Shown: one piece after another, positions 41,377-49,948 of the stretch
How positions within the stretch are numbered: position 1 is the first letter of the stretch
Layout of the letters: the number at the start of each line of letters is the position of its first letter
Origin: Bacteroidota bacterium
Lineage (GTDB): Bacteria > Bacteroidota > Bacteroidia > Chitinophagales > Chitinophagaceae
Length of the DNA stretch: 50,083 bases
Direction of reading: 5' to 3'
Assembly (NCBI GenBank): GCA_013288745.1
Contig: JABDBG010000009.1
Span: forward strand, 1 to 50,083
Translations under genes and position numbers: made by a program
Notes under the pieces: model-generated
What the model saw: only the letters and a program-made list of their open reading frames with translations
Databases searched by the model: none
Told to the model about the DNA's origin: nothing

Positions 41377-43968
41377 ATGGCTAAAAATTTATTAATAGTT
41401 GAGTCCCCGGCGAAAGCAAAAACCATAGAAAATATTCTTGGTCCTGACTTTGAAGTAAAAAGTTGCTATGGCCATATTCGTGACCTTGAAAAGAACGATA
41501 TGGGGGTGGATATGAATAATAATTTTCAACCTAAATATATTGTACCTGCAGATAAAGAACGCGTGGTAAAAGAATTAAGAAGCATTGCAAAAAAATCCGA
41601 TGAGGTTTGGCTGGCATCCGATGAAGATCGTGAGGGAGAAAGTATCAGCTGGCATTTGGCTGAAGTGTTAGGCTTGGATCCAAAAACAACTAAAAGAATT
41701 GTATTCCACGAAATCACCAAACCTGCCATTGAAAAAGCTGTAAAAAATCCGCGCACTATTAATATGGACCTGGTAAATGCGCAGCAGGCCAGAAGGGTAT
41801 TGGATAGAATTGTTGGTTTTGAATTAAGCCCGGTTTTGTGGAGAAAGATAGGCATGAAAGGCGGACTAAGTGCAGGCCGTGTACAAAGTGTTGCGGTTAA
41901 ATTAATTGTAGAAAAAGAAAGAGAGATCAATCATTTCATCGCCGTAGGAAGTTTTAAAGTAGAAGCTTTATTAGCTGCTACCGATTTAAATAACAGAACT
42001 GTTTCTTTTAGAGCAGACGGTCATAAATATAATAAGACAGAAGATGCAGAGAAATTTTTACAAAGCTGCATCGGCGCAAAATATACTGTAAAAGATATCC
42101 AGGTTAAGCCCGGTAAACGTACACCTGCCGCACCTTTCACCACATCAACTCTACAACAGGAAGCGAGCCGTAAATTAGGATATGGCGTAGCTAAAACAAT
42201 GCTACTCGCGCAGAGATTGTACGAAAGCGGTAAGATCACTTATATGCGTACCGATAGTGTGAACCTTGGTGAAACAGCTATGGACGGTATCAAAGCGGAA
42301 ATAAATAAAAGCTATGGCGATAAATATTTACAGGTACGCAAATACAAAACCAAGAGCGATAGCGCACAGGAAGCGCATGAGGCCATTCGTCCTACTTACA
42401 TGGAAAACCATACGGTGAACGATCCTGAATTATCACGTTTGTATGAACTGATCTGGAAGCGTACGATCGCCAGCCAGATGAGCGATGCTGAATTAGAAAA
42501 AACGACCGCAAAAATTAATATCAGTACCAATAACGAAGAATTATCTGCCAGCGGCGAAGTAATAAAATTTGACGGGTTTCTTAAAGTGTATATGGAAGGA
42601 ACGGATGATGAGGATAACGAAAATGAGAACGAAGGTGAAAGTCGTTTGCCGAATTTAACCGTTGGCCAATCATTGGATTTTAAACAAATGACGGCTACGG
42701 AAAGATTTACCAAGCACTCTGCAAGATACACGGAAGCCTCACTGGTAAAGAAGATGGAAGAATTAGGAATTGGCAGACCGAGTACATATGCACCAACCAT
42801 CTCTACTATTATCAAAAGAACTTATGTAGAGAAAAAAGATAAAGAAGGCGTTAAAAGAAATTTCCGCATACTGAAATTAAAAGATGATGCGATCCAGAAG
42901 ATAACGGAACAGGAAAATACCGGAGCAGAAAAATCAAAATTATTTCCTTCTGATCTTGGATTAGTGGTAACAGATTTTTTAAGTCAGCATTTTACTAAAG
43001 TGATGGATTATTCTTTTACGGCTAATATCGAAAAAGAATTTGATGAGATCGCAGATGGGAAAATAGTATGGAATAATATGGTTCGCGATTTCTACACACC
43101 TTTTCATACAGGCGTTGAGCATACATTGGAAACAGCAGAAAGAGCTGTGGGAGAGCATATATTAGGTAGCGATCCCACAACGGGCAAACAAATTATGGCA
43201 AGAATGGGCCGCTTCGGTCCGATGGTACAGATCGGCGCACAGCACGATGAAGAAAAACCCCGCTATGCCAAATTAAAGGCCACACAAAGTATTGAAACCA
43301 TTACAATGGAAGAGGCACTTGAATTATTCAAGATGCCATTAACATTGGGTGAATATGAAGGATTGGAAGTTGTAGTAAATATCGGTAGGTTCGGTCCGTA
43401 CGTTAAGTGGGGCGAGCAATTTATCTCTATTCCAAAAGGAAGAGAAGCATCGGAAGTTGATCTGCAGGAAGCGATTGATATCATTACTGCTAAACAAATT
43501 GAGGATGCACCTATTGGTTTTTACAATGAAAAACCGATCACGAAAGGAAAAGGAAGATTCGGTCCGTTCATTAAATGGAATGATATGTTCATCAATATTC
43601 CACGTGCGTATAATTTCGATTCATTAACGCAAAAAGATTGTGACGAGCTGATAGAAAAGAAGATCGAAAAAGAATCTAAACGCTATATCCAGGAATTCCC
43701 TGCTGATAAAATATCGATTGAGAATGGCCGCTGGGGTCCGTTTATCAAGTACAATAAAAAAGTGTTCAAGATCATTTCCGGTCCGAAAGGAAAATATACT
43801 GCAGAAGAATTAGCGGTAATTGATGTAGAAGAGATCAAGAAAATGATCGTACTACAAGATCCGAAGGCATTTACCAAGAAGGCGGCTGCTAAAAAATCAG
43901 CTACTAAAAAGGCAGCTCCCAAGAAAGCGGCGGCACCAAAAAAGAAAGCAGCTCCTAAAAAGAAATAA
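41377..43968 (+). CDS. topA: DNA topoisomerase I
   Basis: This 863-residue type IA topoisomerase relaxes negative supercoils. It has the Toprim start LLIVESPAKAKTIENIL, the acidic ASDEDREGE, and the active-site Tyr in KITYMRTDSVNL. Instead of Cys-type zinc fingers, the C-terminal part has four GRFGP/GRWGP repeats (GRFGPMVQIG, GRFGPYVKWG, GRFGPFIKWN, GRWGPFIKYN). It then has a Lys/Ala-rich tail of about 30 residues that may bind DNA. A TATCTTTA box 45 bases upstream may be its promoter. It precedes the ribosomal operon. Confidence 0.95.
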   Translation: MAKNLLIVESPAKAKTIENILGPDFEVKSCYGHIRDLEKNDMGVDMNNNFQPKYIVPADKERVVKELRSIAKKSDEVWLASDEDREGESISWHLAEVLGLDPKTTKRIVFHEITKPAIEKAVKNPRTINMDLVNAQQARRVLDRIVGFELSPVLWRKIGMKGGLSAGRVQSVAVKLIVEKEREINHFIAVGSFKVEALLAATDLNNRTVSFRADGHKYNKTEDAEKFLQSCIGAKYTVKDIQVKPGKRTPAAPFTTSTLQQEASRKLGYGVAKTMLLAQRLYESGKITYMRTDSVNLGETAMDGIKAEINKSYGDKYLQVRKYKTKSDSAQEAHEAIRPTYMENHTVNDPELSRLYELIWKRTIASQMSDAELEKTTAKINISTNNEELSASGEVIKFDGFLKVYMEGTDDEDNENENEGESRLPNLTVGQSLDFKQMTATERFTKHSARYTEASLVKKMEELGIGRPSTYAPTISTIIKRTYVEKKDKEGVKRNFRILKLKDDAIQKITEQENTGAEKSKLFPSDLGLVVTDFLSQHFTKVMDYSFTANIEKEFDEIADGKIVWNNMVRDFYTPFHTGVEHTLETAERAVGEHILGSDPTTGKQIMARMGRFGPMVQIGAQHDEEKPRYAKLKATQSIETITMEEALELFKMPLTLGEYEGLEVVVNIGRFGPYVKWGEQFISIPKGREASEVDLQEAIDIITAKQIEDAPIGFYNEKPITKGKGRFGPFIKWNDMFINIPRAYNFDSLTQKDCDELIEKKIEKESKRYIQEFPADKISIENGRWGPFIKYNKKVFKIISGPKGKYTAEELAVIDVEEIKKMIVLQDPKAFTKKAAAKKSATKKAAPKKAAAPKKKAAPKKK

Positions 43969-44039
43969 GGGTTAATGATAAATGGTTAATTGTTAATGAA
44001 TTTCATCATTTACAATTAACCATTAACAATTTATCATTC
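43969..44039. repeat. Intergenic palindrome of GATAAATGG words, second copy
   Basis: The left arm GGTTAATGATAAATGGTTAA and right arm AACCATTAACAATTTATCAT give a long AT-rich hairpin directly after the topA stop. The same words occur at 15658-15745, so the family has at least two members here. It may act as the topA terminator. Confidence 0.75.
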
Positions 44040-44137
44040 AGTTTTCACCTGATATTAGAATAATTTCCCATAAATACCCCTCCAAAACTGCCATTTTGAT
44101 AATTTCCGGCAGATTTCTGCTGTAAATATCTTGTTTA

Positions 44138-44170
44138 TTTGTATTTATTAAATATAATCCGCTATCTTTG
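44138..44170 (+). promoter_or_regulatory. Promoter of the infA-rplQ ribosomal operon
   Basis: TTTG (44138-44141), 21-base spacer, TATCTTTG (44163-44170): a complete Bacteroidota -33/-7 match 13 bases before the infA ATG. It is the best promoter in the window and suggests this operon starts at infA. Confidence 0.85.
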
Positions 44171-44183
44171 CGCTCCGAAATTT

Positions 44184-44402
44184 ATGGCTAAACAGGCACT
44201 GATCAAACAAGATGGAACGATTTTAGAAGCACTCAGCAATGCTATGTTCAAAGTAAAATTGGAAAATGGCCACGAAATATTGGCTACCATCTCTGGTAAA
44301 ATGCGCATGCATTATATCAGGATTTTGCCGGGAGATAAAGTGGGAGTAGAGATGAGTCCATACGATTTAACAAGGGGTAGAATTATTTTCAGATATAAAT
44401 AG
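44184..44402 (+). CDS. infA: Translation initiation factor IF-1
   Basis: This 72-residue S1/OB-fold protein has [22 protein letters not shown] and [13 protein letters not shown], standard for IF-1, which occupies the ribosomal A site during initiation. ATG 44184 is preferred over an upstream frame start at 44139, which would lie in the promoter. Confidence 0.95.
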   Translation: MAKQALIKQDGTILEALSNAMFKVKLENGHEILATISGKMRMHYIRILPGDKVGVEMSPYDLTRGRIIFRYK

Positions 44403-44443
44403 CACATTGCTATTGTTTATAAAAACAACAAAAATTAACAGTC

Positions 44444-44560
44444 ATGAAGGTTAAAGCTTCAATTAAGAAAAGAAGTGTGGATTGCAAGATCGTGAGAAGA
44501 AAAGGCGTATTGTTTGTAATCAACAAAAAAAATCCTCGTTTTAAACAACGTCAGGGATAA
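44444..44560 (+). CDS. rpmJ: 50S ribosomal protein L36
   Basis: A 38-residue frame reading [20 protein letters not shown] and ending NPRFKQRQG. It is too short for a length-filtered ORF search but matches L36 in sequence, length and position between infA and rpsM. Only one of the four usual zinc ligands remains (Cys14); the others are Ser, Asn and Phe, so it is the zinc-free form of L36. Confidence 0.95.
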   Translation: MKVKASIKKRSVDCKIVRRKGVLFVINKKNPRFKQRQG

Positions 44561-44591
44561 TCAGTAGTTTATAATTTAAATTAACATAAGC

Positions 44592-44972
44592 ATGGCTCGT
44601 ATTGCCGGTATAGATTTACCAAAAAACAAAAGAGGCGAAATTGGACTTACCTACATATTTGGTATTGGTCGTTCAACTGCTCAGTACATTTTAACTAAAG
44701 CTAACATTAGCTTTGATAAAAAAGTAAATGAGTGGAATGATGATGAACAAACTGCCATCCGTAACGTAATCAACAATGAGTTTAAAACTGAAGGTGCTTT
44801 ACGTAGTGAAGTGCAAATGAATATCAAACGTTTGTTAGATATCGCTTGTTACCGTGGTCTGCGTCATCGTAAAGGTTTACCACTTCGTGGTCAGCGTACT
44901 CGTACTAACAGCCGTACTCGTAAGGGTAAACGTAAGACAGTTGCTGGTAAGAAGAAAGTAGCTAAGAAATAA
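44592..44972 (+). CDS. rpsM: 30S ribosomal protein S13
   Basis: This 126-residue protein opens [20 protein letters not shown] and has the [19 protein letters not shown] motif of the C-terminal RNA-binding region, with a Lys-rich tail. It is followed by a 163-base spacer before rpsK. Confidence 0.97.
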   Translation: MARIAGIDLPKNKRGEIGLTYIFGIGRSTAQYILTKANISFDKKVNEWNDDEQTAIRNVINNEFKTEGALRSEVQMNIKRLLDIACYRGLRHRKGLPLRGQRTRTNSRTRKGKRKTVAGKKKVAKK

Positions 44973-44980
44973 TTAACTGG

Positions 44981-45011
44981 TTAGCCAATTGCAGTGATGC
45001 AGTTTGGCTAA
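44981..45011 (+). other. Hairpin in the rpsM-rpsK spacer
   Basis: Stem TTAGCCAA / TTGGCTAA with an inner TTGC/GCAG part, no T-run. The spacer 44973-45135 is long for a ribosomal operon and also contains GGTTCGGTCTCGGGTAACC. It may be a leader structure or an RNA processing site; function is unknown. Confidence 0.5.
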
Positions 45012-45135
45012 TTGTCTTAATATACGACTTAACAATTTCGAACAAACGCCGGATAGCTTTATAAGTCAGCAGGAGGGTTGGTTCGGTCTCGGGTAACCGG
45101 GAAATATTTTTAAAGATTACCTATTTAATCAAATC

Positions 45136-45534
45136 ATGGCAAAAGCACAAAGCGCTAAGGCAGCTTCAAAAAAGAGAGTAGTAAAAGTAGACAGCTACGG
45201 AGACGCTCACGTTGTAGCAAGTTTCAACAACATCATCATCAGTTTAACTAACAAGCAAGGACAAGTTATTTCCTGGTCATCTGCTGGTAAAATGGGCTTT
45301 AAGGGTTCTAAAAAGAACACTCCTTATGCAGCTCAAATGGCCGCATCTGATGCAGCTAAAACAGCGATCGATGCAGGTTTAAAAAGAGTTGATGTATTTG
45401 TAAAAGGTCCTGGTTCAGGACGTGAAGGAGCTATCCGCGCTTTATCACAATCTGGTATCGAGATCGCAATGATCAAAGACGTTACACCTTTACCACATAA
45501 CGGTTGTCGTCCTCCAAAGAAAAGAAGAGTATAA
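45136..45534 (+). CDS. rpsK: 30S ribosomal protein S11
   Basis: This 132-residue protein has the S11 signatures [32 protein letters not shown] and the end [18 protein letters not shown]. It assembles on the 30S platform. The N terminus ([16 protein letters not shown]) is Lys-rich, as in the family in this phylum. Confidence 0.97.
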   Translation: MAKAQSAKAASKKRVVKVDSYGDAHVVASFNNIIISLTNKQGQVISWSSAGKMGFKGSKKNTPYAAQMAASDAAKTAIDAGLKRVDVFVKGPGSGREGAIRALSQSGIEIAMIKDVTPLPHNGCRPPKKRRV

Positions 45535-45545
45535 TTTTTAATAAG

Positions 45546-45622
45546 GCAAAAGTCAAAAATCAAAACCCAAAAGTAAATTCGTCAGAATTTGAACACTGGA
45601 ATTTGGAATTTGAATTTTGTTA
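45546..45622. repeat. AAAGTCAAAA-type intergenic repeat inside the ribosomal operon
   Basis: Words AAAAGTCAAAAATCAAAACC and GGAATTTGGAATTTGAATTT face each other with partial complementarity. It begins just after the rpsK stop. It uses the same vocabulary as 32994-33110 and 49287-49388. Confidence 0.5.
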
Positions 45623-45629
45623 TTTTCTA

Positions 45630-45673
45630 ACGGGTACATTATTCATTTTACGATTTTTATAATGATGTACCGT
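45630..45673 (+). other. Hairpin just upstream of rpsD
   Basis: ACGGGTACATTAT pairs with ATAATGATGTACCGT (one bulge, one mismatch). It ends about 20 bases before the rpsD ATG. S4 regulates its own synthesis through mRNA structures in other bacteria, so this is a candidate leader element; no direct evidence exists here. Confidence 0.5.
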
Positions 45674-45695
45674 CACTAAAAAATCAACTACAATT

Positions 45696-46301
45696 ATGGC
45701 AAGATATACAGGCCCAAAAACAAAGATCTCCAGGATTTTCGGAGAACCTATCACAGGTAACGGTAAATGGCTAACTAAAAACAGTAACCCTCCCGGCATG
45801 CACGGCGCAACTCGTAAACGTAAAACTTTAGGTGAGTACGCATTACAATTACGTGAAAAACAAAAGGCAAAATACACTTATGGTTTGTTGGAAAAACAAT
45901 TCCGCAAAACATTTGATGAAGCTGCTCGTCGTAAAGGTGTTACAGGTGAAAACCTGATCAAATTATTGGAAGCTCGTTTAGATAATACTGTTTTCCGTTT
46001 AGGGATCGCGATCAGCCGTCAGGCAGCTCGCCAGTTGGTATCTCACAAACATATCACTGTTAATGGGGAAGTGGTGAACGTTCCATCTTATTCTCTTAAA
46101 CCGGGAGATGTTATCAGTCTTAAAAATAAAACAGCTGCTAACACTGCTATCACTAGCAATGTTCGTGGTAAGAACCCAAAATTCAGCTGGATCGATTTTA
46201 ACGAAACTGAATTGAAAGGTACTTTTATCGCTTATCCTGAAAGAGAAAGCGTTCCTGAAAATATCAAAGAACAATTGATCGTGGAATTGTACTCTAAATA
46301 A
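45696..46301 (+). CDS. rpsD: 30S ribosomal protein S4
   Basis: This 201-residue protein has MARYTGPKTKISRIFGEPI, the S4 RNA-binding domain RLDNTVFRLGIAISRQAARQLVSHKHITVNG, and the usual C-terminal ENIKEQLIVELYSK. It nucleates 30S assembly and can act as a translational regulator. Confidence 0.97.
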   Translation: MARYTGPKTKISRIFGEPITGNGKWLTKNSNPPGMHGATRKRKTLGEYALQLREKQKAKYTYGLLEKQFRKTFDEAARRKGVTGENLIKLLEARLDNTVFRLGIAISRQAARQLVSHKHITVNGEVVNVPSYSLKPGDVISLKNKTAANTAITSNVRGKNPKFSWIDFNETELKGTFIAYPERESVPENIKEQLIVELYSK

Positions 46302-46349
46302 GAGTAACAGCTAAACAATAATTACTAATTAATAATTTATAATCAATAT

Positions 46350-47345
46350 ATGGGCATTCTAAATTTTGTTAAACCAGATAAGATAGTTCTTCAAAAAGCA
46401 AATGACTTTGAAGCACAGTTTGAATTTCGTCCGCTAGAACCAGGTTACGGTGTAACTATCGGTAACGCATTGCGTAGGGTATTGCTTAACTCTTTAGAAG
46501 GGTATGCGATCATCGGAATCAATATCGCTGGTGCAGATCACGAATTTGCTACTTTGAAAGGTGTTACAGAAGATGTTACGGAAATAATCCTGAACCTTAA
46601 ACAAGTTCGTTTTAAATCTAAAGTTGAACATGAAATAGGCCTTGAAAAAATTACATTGTCTATCAAAAATAAAACTGAATTCACAGCAGGAATGATCGGT
46701 GAAGCTTCAAATTCTTTTGAAGTAATGAACCCTGAATTAATGATCTGTGTAATGGATAACAGTGCTAAATTAGATATCGAGATCACAATAGGAAAGGGTA
46801 GAGGTTATGTGCCTGCAGAAGAAAACAAAGACAAAAGTTCTGTTTTTGGTTATATCGCTGTAGATGCTATCTATACTCCGATCAAAAACGTTAAGTACAG
46901 CATCGAAAATACACGTGTTGAACAACGTACCGATTTCGAAAAATTGATCATGGAAGTTGTTACTGACGGAACTATTCATCCGGAAGAAGCAGTGAAACAA
47001 GCTAGCCGTATCCTTATACAGCATTTGATGATCATCACTGATGAAAATATTACTTTCGATACTAAAGAAGATAAAAAAGAAGACCTGGTTGACGAACAAA
47101 CTTTACAATTGCGTAAAATGTTAAAAACACCACTTGAAGATCTTGATCTTTCAGTACGTGCATTTAACTGTTTGAAAGCTGCGAAGATCAATTCATTAAG
47201 CGAACTGGTTCAGTACGAACAAGAAGACCTAATGAAATTCAGAAACTTCGGTCAAAAATCTTTAAGTGAGATCGAACAGGTTTTACACGAAAGAGGATTA
47301 GGCTTCGGTATGGATCTAAGCAAATTAAAATTAGACGACGAATAA
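46350..47345 (+). CDS. rpoA: DNA-directed RNA polymerase subunit alpha
   Basis: This 331-residue protein has an N-terminal dimerisation domain (RPLEPGYGVTIGNALRRVLL) and a C-terminal domain (LSVRAFNCLKAAKINSLSEL; RNFGQKSLSEIEQVL) that binds upstream DNA and activators. Length is normal. It lies between rpsD and rplQ as in most bacteria. Confidence 0.97.
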   Translation: MGILNFVKPDKIVLQKANDFEAQFEFRPLEPGYGVTIGNALRRVLLNSLEGYAIIGINIAGADHEFATLKGVTEDVTEIILNLKQVRFKSKVEHEIGLEKITLSIKNKTEFTAGMIGEASNSFEVMNPELMICVMDNSAKLDIEITIGKGRGYVPAEENKDKSSVFGYIAVDAIYTPIKNVKYSIENTRVEQRTDFEKLIMEVVTDGTIHPEEAVKQASRILIQHLMIITDENITFDTKEDKKEDLVDEQTLQLRKMLKTPLEDLDLSVRAFNCLKAAKINSLSELVQYEQEDLMKFRNFGQKSLSEIEQVLHERGLGFGMDLSKLKLDDE

Positions 47346-47346
47346 A

Positions 47347-47425
47347 TTAAAACAAAATCCAAAAAACAAGGAAGCAAAGCCCAAAACTGGAATTTGTTTT
47401 ACTGGGATTTGGAATTTCATAATCA
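47347..47425. repeat. AAATCCAAA/TTTGGAATTT intergenic repeat between rpoA and rplQ
   Basis: CAAAATCCAAAAAACAAGG faces TGGGATTTGGAATTTCAT with partial complementarity, in a 123-base gap between two ribosomal-operon genes. The vocabulary is shared with 45546 and 49287. Confidence 0.5.
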
Positions 47426-47468
47426 CCTTATAATTCCTGACACGGTATAGGGTTTAAAACAACAAGTC

Positions 47469-48020
47469 ATGCGTCACGGAGACAAACAGAACAATTTAAG
47501 CAGAACGGCTTCTCACAGAAAAGCACTATTAAGCAACTTAGCTATTCAGTTAATTACTTTTAAAAGAATTACTACTACAGTAGCAAAGGCAAAAGCACTA
47601 CGTACTTTCATCGAACCTTTGATCACTAAGACAAAGAAGACTGAAACGAAAGAGTCTATCATGCACAATCACCGTTTGGTATTTAGTTATTTGAACGATA
47701 AAGCTGCAGTAAAAGAATTATTTACAGTAGTAGCTCCTAAAGTTGCTGGTCGTCCGGGTGGTTACACTCGTATCATCAAATTAGGTGCGAGAATTGGTGA
47801 TAATGCGGAAATAGCTATGATCGAATTAGTTGATTTCAACGAAATATACGGTAAAGGAATATCTAAAGCTGCTGCTGAAGAACCTGTTAAAAAGACAAGA
47901 CGTGCAGGTGGCGCTAAGAAAAAAGCTGATGAAACAACAGAGGCTACTGAAGAAACAACAACTGCAGCAACTGCTGAAAAACCGGCTAAAGTTGCTAAAG
48001 AAAAACCAACAAAAAAATAA
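47469..48020 (+). CDS. rplQ: 50S ribosomal protein L17 with extended C-terminal tail
   Basis: This 183-residue protein has [20 protein letters not shown] and [20 protein letters not shown] in a normal core of about 120 residues. A low-complexity Lys/Glu/Thr/Ala tail of about 50 residues follows (for example [20 protein letters not shown]). Such tails are seen on Bacteroidota L17; function is unknown. A strong terminator ends the operon. Confidence 0.95.
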   Translation: MRHGDKQNNLSRTASHRKALLSNLAIQLITFKRITTTVAKAKALRTFIEPLITKTKKTETKESIMHNHRLVFSYLNDKAAVKELFTVVAPKVAGRPGGYTRIIKLGARIGDNAEIAMIELVDFNEIYGKGISKAAAEEPVKKTRRAGGAKKKADETTEATEETTTAATAEKPAKVAKEKPTKK

Positions 48021-48041
48021 TGACGAATTAATTTTAAATAT

Positions 48042-48071
48042 AAGGCTCCGGTTCATTCGGAGCCTTTTTTT
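48042..48071 (+). terminator. Intrinsic terminator of the ribosomal operon
   Basis: A 9-bp stem AAGGCTCCG / CGGAGCCTT with a seven-base loop and a T-run, about 20 bases after the rplQ stop. Confidence 0.93.
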
Positions 48072-48171
48072 GAGACCTACCGAAAGGGAATGATCGTCTG
48101 TTCAAAATGTGAAAAAAATAATTGTATTATAATTGACCGAATTCTTTTCTTTGCAAAACTCTTTTATAAAA

Positions 48172-49284
48172 ATGTCAGCAACTCCTTCCAAAAAACAAGC
48201 AATACTAATACTACAAGACGGGACTGTTTTTTACGGTAAAGCCTTTGGTAAAACGGGTACAACAACAGGCGAAATTTGTTTCAACACCGGCATGACGGGA
48301 TACCAGGAAGTATTCACTTATCCAAGTTATTATGGCCAGGTATTGATCATGAACAATGTGCACGTTGGTAACTACGGTGTAAAAGCCGCAGATGTTGAAA
48401 GTGATAGCGTTAAAGTAAAGGGAGTGATCGGTAGAAATTTAGAAGAGCCTTATAGCCGTTATATGGCCGACGGTTCTTTACAGCAGTACTTCGAAGATCA
48501 AAATGTTATCGCGATCGATGATGTTGATACAAGAGCATTGGTAGAACATGTGCGCACGCAAGGCGCGATGAATTGTATCATCTCTTCTGATAATACAGAT
48601 GTAGAAAAATTAAAAGCAGAGCTGGCCAAAGTGCCGTCAATGGCGGGGTTAGAATTGGCTTCTGTTGTATCAACTAAAGAAGCTTATTTTTTAGGAGATC
48701 CTGCAAGTGATATAAGAGTGGCAGTATTGGATTGTGGTGTAAAGAAAAATATCCTAACCTGTCTGGTTGAAAGAGGTGCTTATGTAAAAGTACACAACGC
48801 AAAAACTTCTTTTAAAGAACTACAGGAATTTAAGCCTGATGGTTATTTCATCAGCAATGGTCCTGGAGATCCTGAGCCAATTGATTTTGCCATCAAAACA
48901 GTAAAGGATGTATTGGCTGCAAATATTCCATTGTTTGGTATTTGTTTGGGACATCAATTATTAGCATTGGCGAATGATATCCCGACTTTTAAAATGCACC
49001 ATGGCCATAGAGGGTTGAACCATCCGGTTAAAAATTTGATCACAGGTAAGAGCGAGATTACTACACAAAACCATGGTTTTGGCGTAGATCCTAAAGCAGT
49101 ACGTGCTTCCAAAGATGTTGAAATAACGCATTTGAACCTGAATGATGAATCTATCGAAGGTATCCGTGTAAAAAATAAACCGGCATTCTCAGTTCAATAC
49201 CATCCCGAAGCAACTCCCGGCCCACACGATAGTCGCTATTTGTTCGATGATTTCATTACAATGATCAAAAAAAATAAAAGATAG
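48172..49284 (+). CDS. carA: Carbamoyl-phosphate synthase small subunit
   Basis: This 370-residue amidotransferase supplies ammonia from glutamine for carbamoyl phosphate (pyrimidines and arginine). The N-terminal domain has LILQDGTVFYGKAFG and EICFNTGMTGYQEV. The GATase domain has the Cys in FGICLGHQLLA and the His/Glu in SVQYHPEATPGPHD. ATG 48172 is chosen; an upstream ATG at 48133 adds 13 residues that overlap the likely promoter zone. carB is not in the window. Confidence 0.95.
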   Translation: MSATPSKKQAILILQDGTVFYGKAFGKTGTTTGEICFNTGMTGYQEVFTYPSYYGQVLIMNNVHVGNYGVKAADVESDSVKVKGVIGRNLEEPYSRYMADGSLQQYFEDQNVIAIDDVDTRALVEHVRTQGAMNCIISSDNTDVEKLKAELAKVPSMAGLELASVVSTKEAYFLGDPASDIRVAVLDCGVKKNILTCLVERGAYVKVHNAKTSFKELQEFKPDGYFISNGPGDPEPIDFAIKTVKDVLAANIPLFGICLGHQLLALANDIPTFKMHHGHRGLNHPVKNLITGKSEITTQNHGFGVDPKAVRASKDVEITHLNLNDESIEGIRVKNKPAFSVQYHPEATPGPHDSRYLFDDFITMIKKNKR

Positions 49285-49286
49285 GT

Positions 49287-49388
49287 ATATAAAACCCAAA
49301 AAACAATAAAACAAATCCCAAGACTCAAGTTTTGGGATTTTGTATTTTAGGATTTGGAATTTGTCTTTTGTTATTTGATATTTGAATT
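49287..49388. repeat. CAAATCCCAA/TTTTGGGATT intergenic repeat
   Basis: The central hairpin AATCCCAA gactcaag TTTTGGGATT is surrounded by further partially complementary words (AAAACAATAAAACAAATC facing GATTTGGAATTTGTC). It fills the gap between carA and aroQ, ending at the aroQ start. Confidence 0.6.
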
Positions 49389-49814
49389 ATGAAAATAGCT
49401 ATCATCAACGGTCCTAATTTGAATCTTCTTGGTACAAGAGAAGTAGACGTTTACGGTAATCAAAGTTTTGATAAATACCTGGAGACCTTACAACAGGAAT
49501 TTCCCGCTGTTGAGCTATCTTATTTTCAAAGCAATGTAGAAGGTGAATTAGTGAATGAGATCCAAAGGATAGGAACTTCTGCAGCGTATGAAGGCATTGT
49601 TTTAAATCCTGCAGCTTACACACATACTTCGGTGGCTATTGGCGATGCCATTGCCGCAATAAAAACACCCGTGATCGAAGTGCATATCTCCAATATATTC
49701 GGTAGGGAAGAATTCAGGAAGATTTCTCATGTATCAGGCAAAAGTGTTGGCGTAATTTCAGGGTTGGGTCTCAAAGGCTATGCGTTGGCAATTGCTTATT
49801 TTACTACAAAGTAG
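49389..49814 (+). CDS. aroQ: Type II 3-dehydroquinate dehydratase
   Basis: This 141-residue enzyme performs the third step of the shikimate pathway. It has INGPNLNLLGTRE, the catalytic Tyr in VYGNQ and the His-containing AAYTHTSVAIGDA, and VEVHISN-type EVHISNIFGREEFR. Length matches the dodecameric type II family. A hairpin terminator follows. Confidence 0.95.
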   Translation: MKIAIINGPNLNLLGTREVDVYGNQSFDKYLETLQQEFPAVELSYFQSNVEGELVNEIQRIGTSAAYEGIVLNPAAYTHTSVAIGDAIAAIKTPVIEVHISNIFGREEFRKISHVSGKSVGVISGLGLKGYALAIAYFTTK

Positions 49815-49856
49815 TTTCCCTTTATTTTATCGTTTTCAGAGTGGTCTAAAAACAAA

Positions 49857-49898
49857 AAAATCATAAAATAGGCTGGGAACAGTCTCTTTTATGATTTT
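49857..49898. terminator. Bidirectional terminator between aroQ and the partial gene
   Basis: AAAATCATAAAA pairs with TTTTATGATTTT around an inner CTGG/CAG part. The T-run is best on the minus strand, so it most likely ends the partial gene arriving from the right. Confidence 0.7.
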
Positions 49899-49948
49899 GT
49901 CTTATGTGTCTTATAAGATGAACTTATAAGCACTAGTCTCGTTATATC

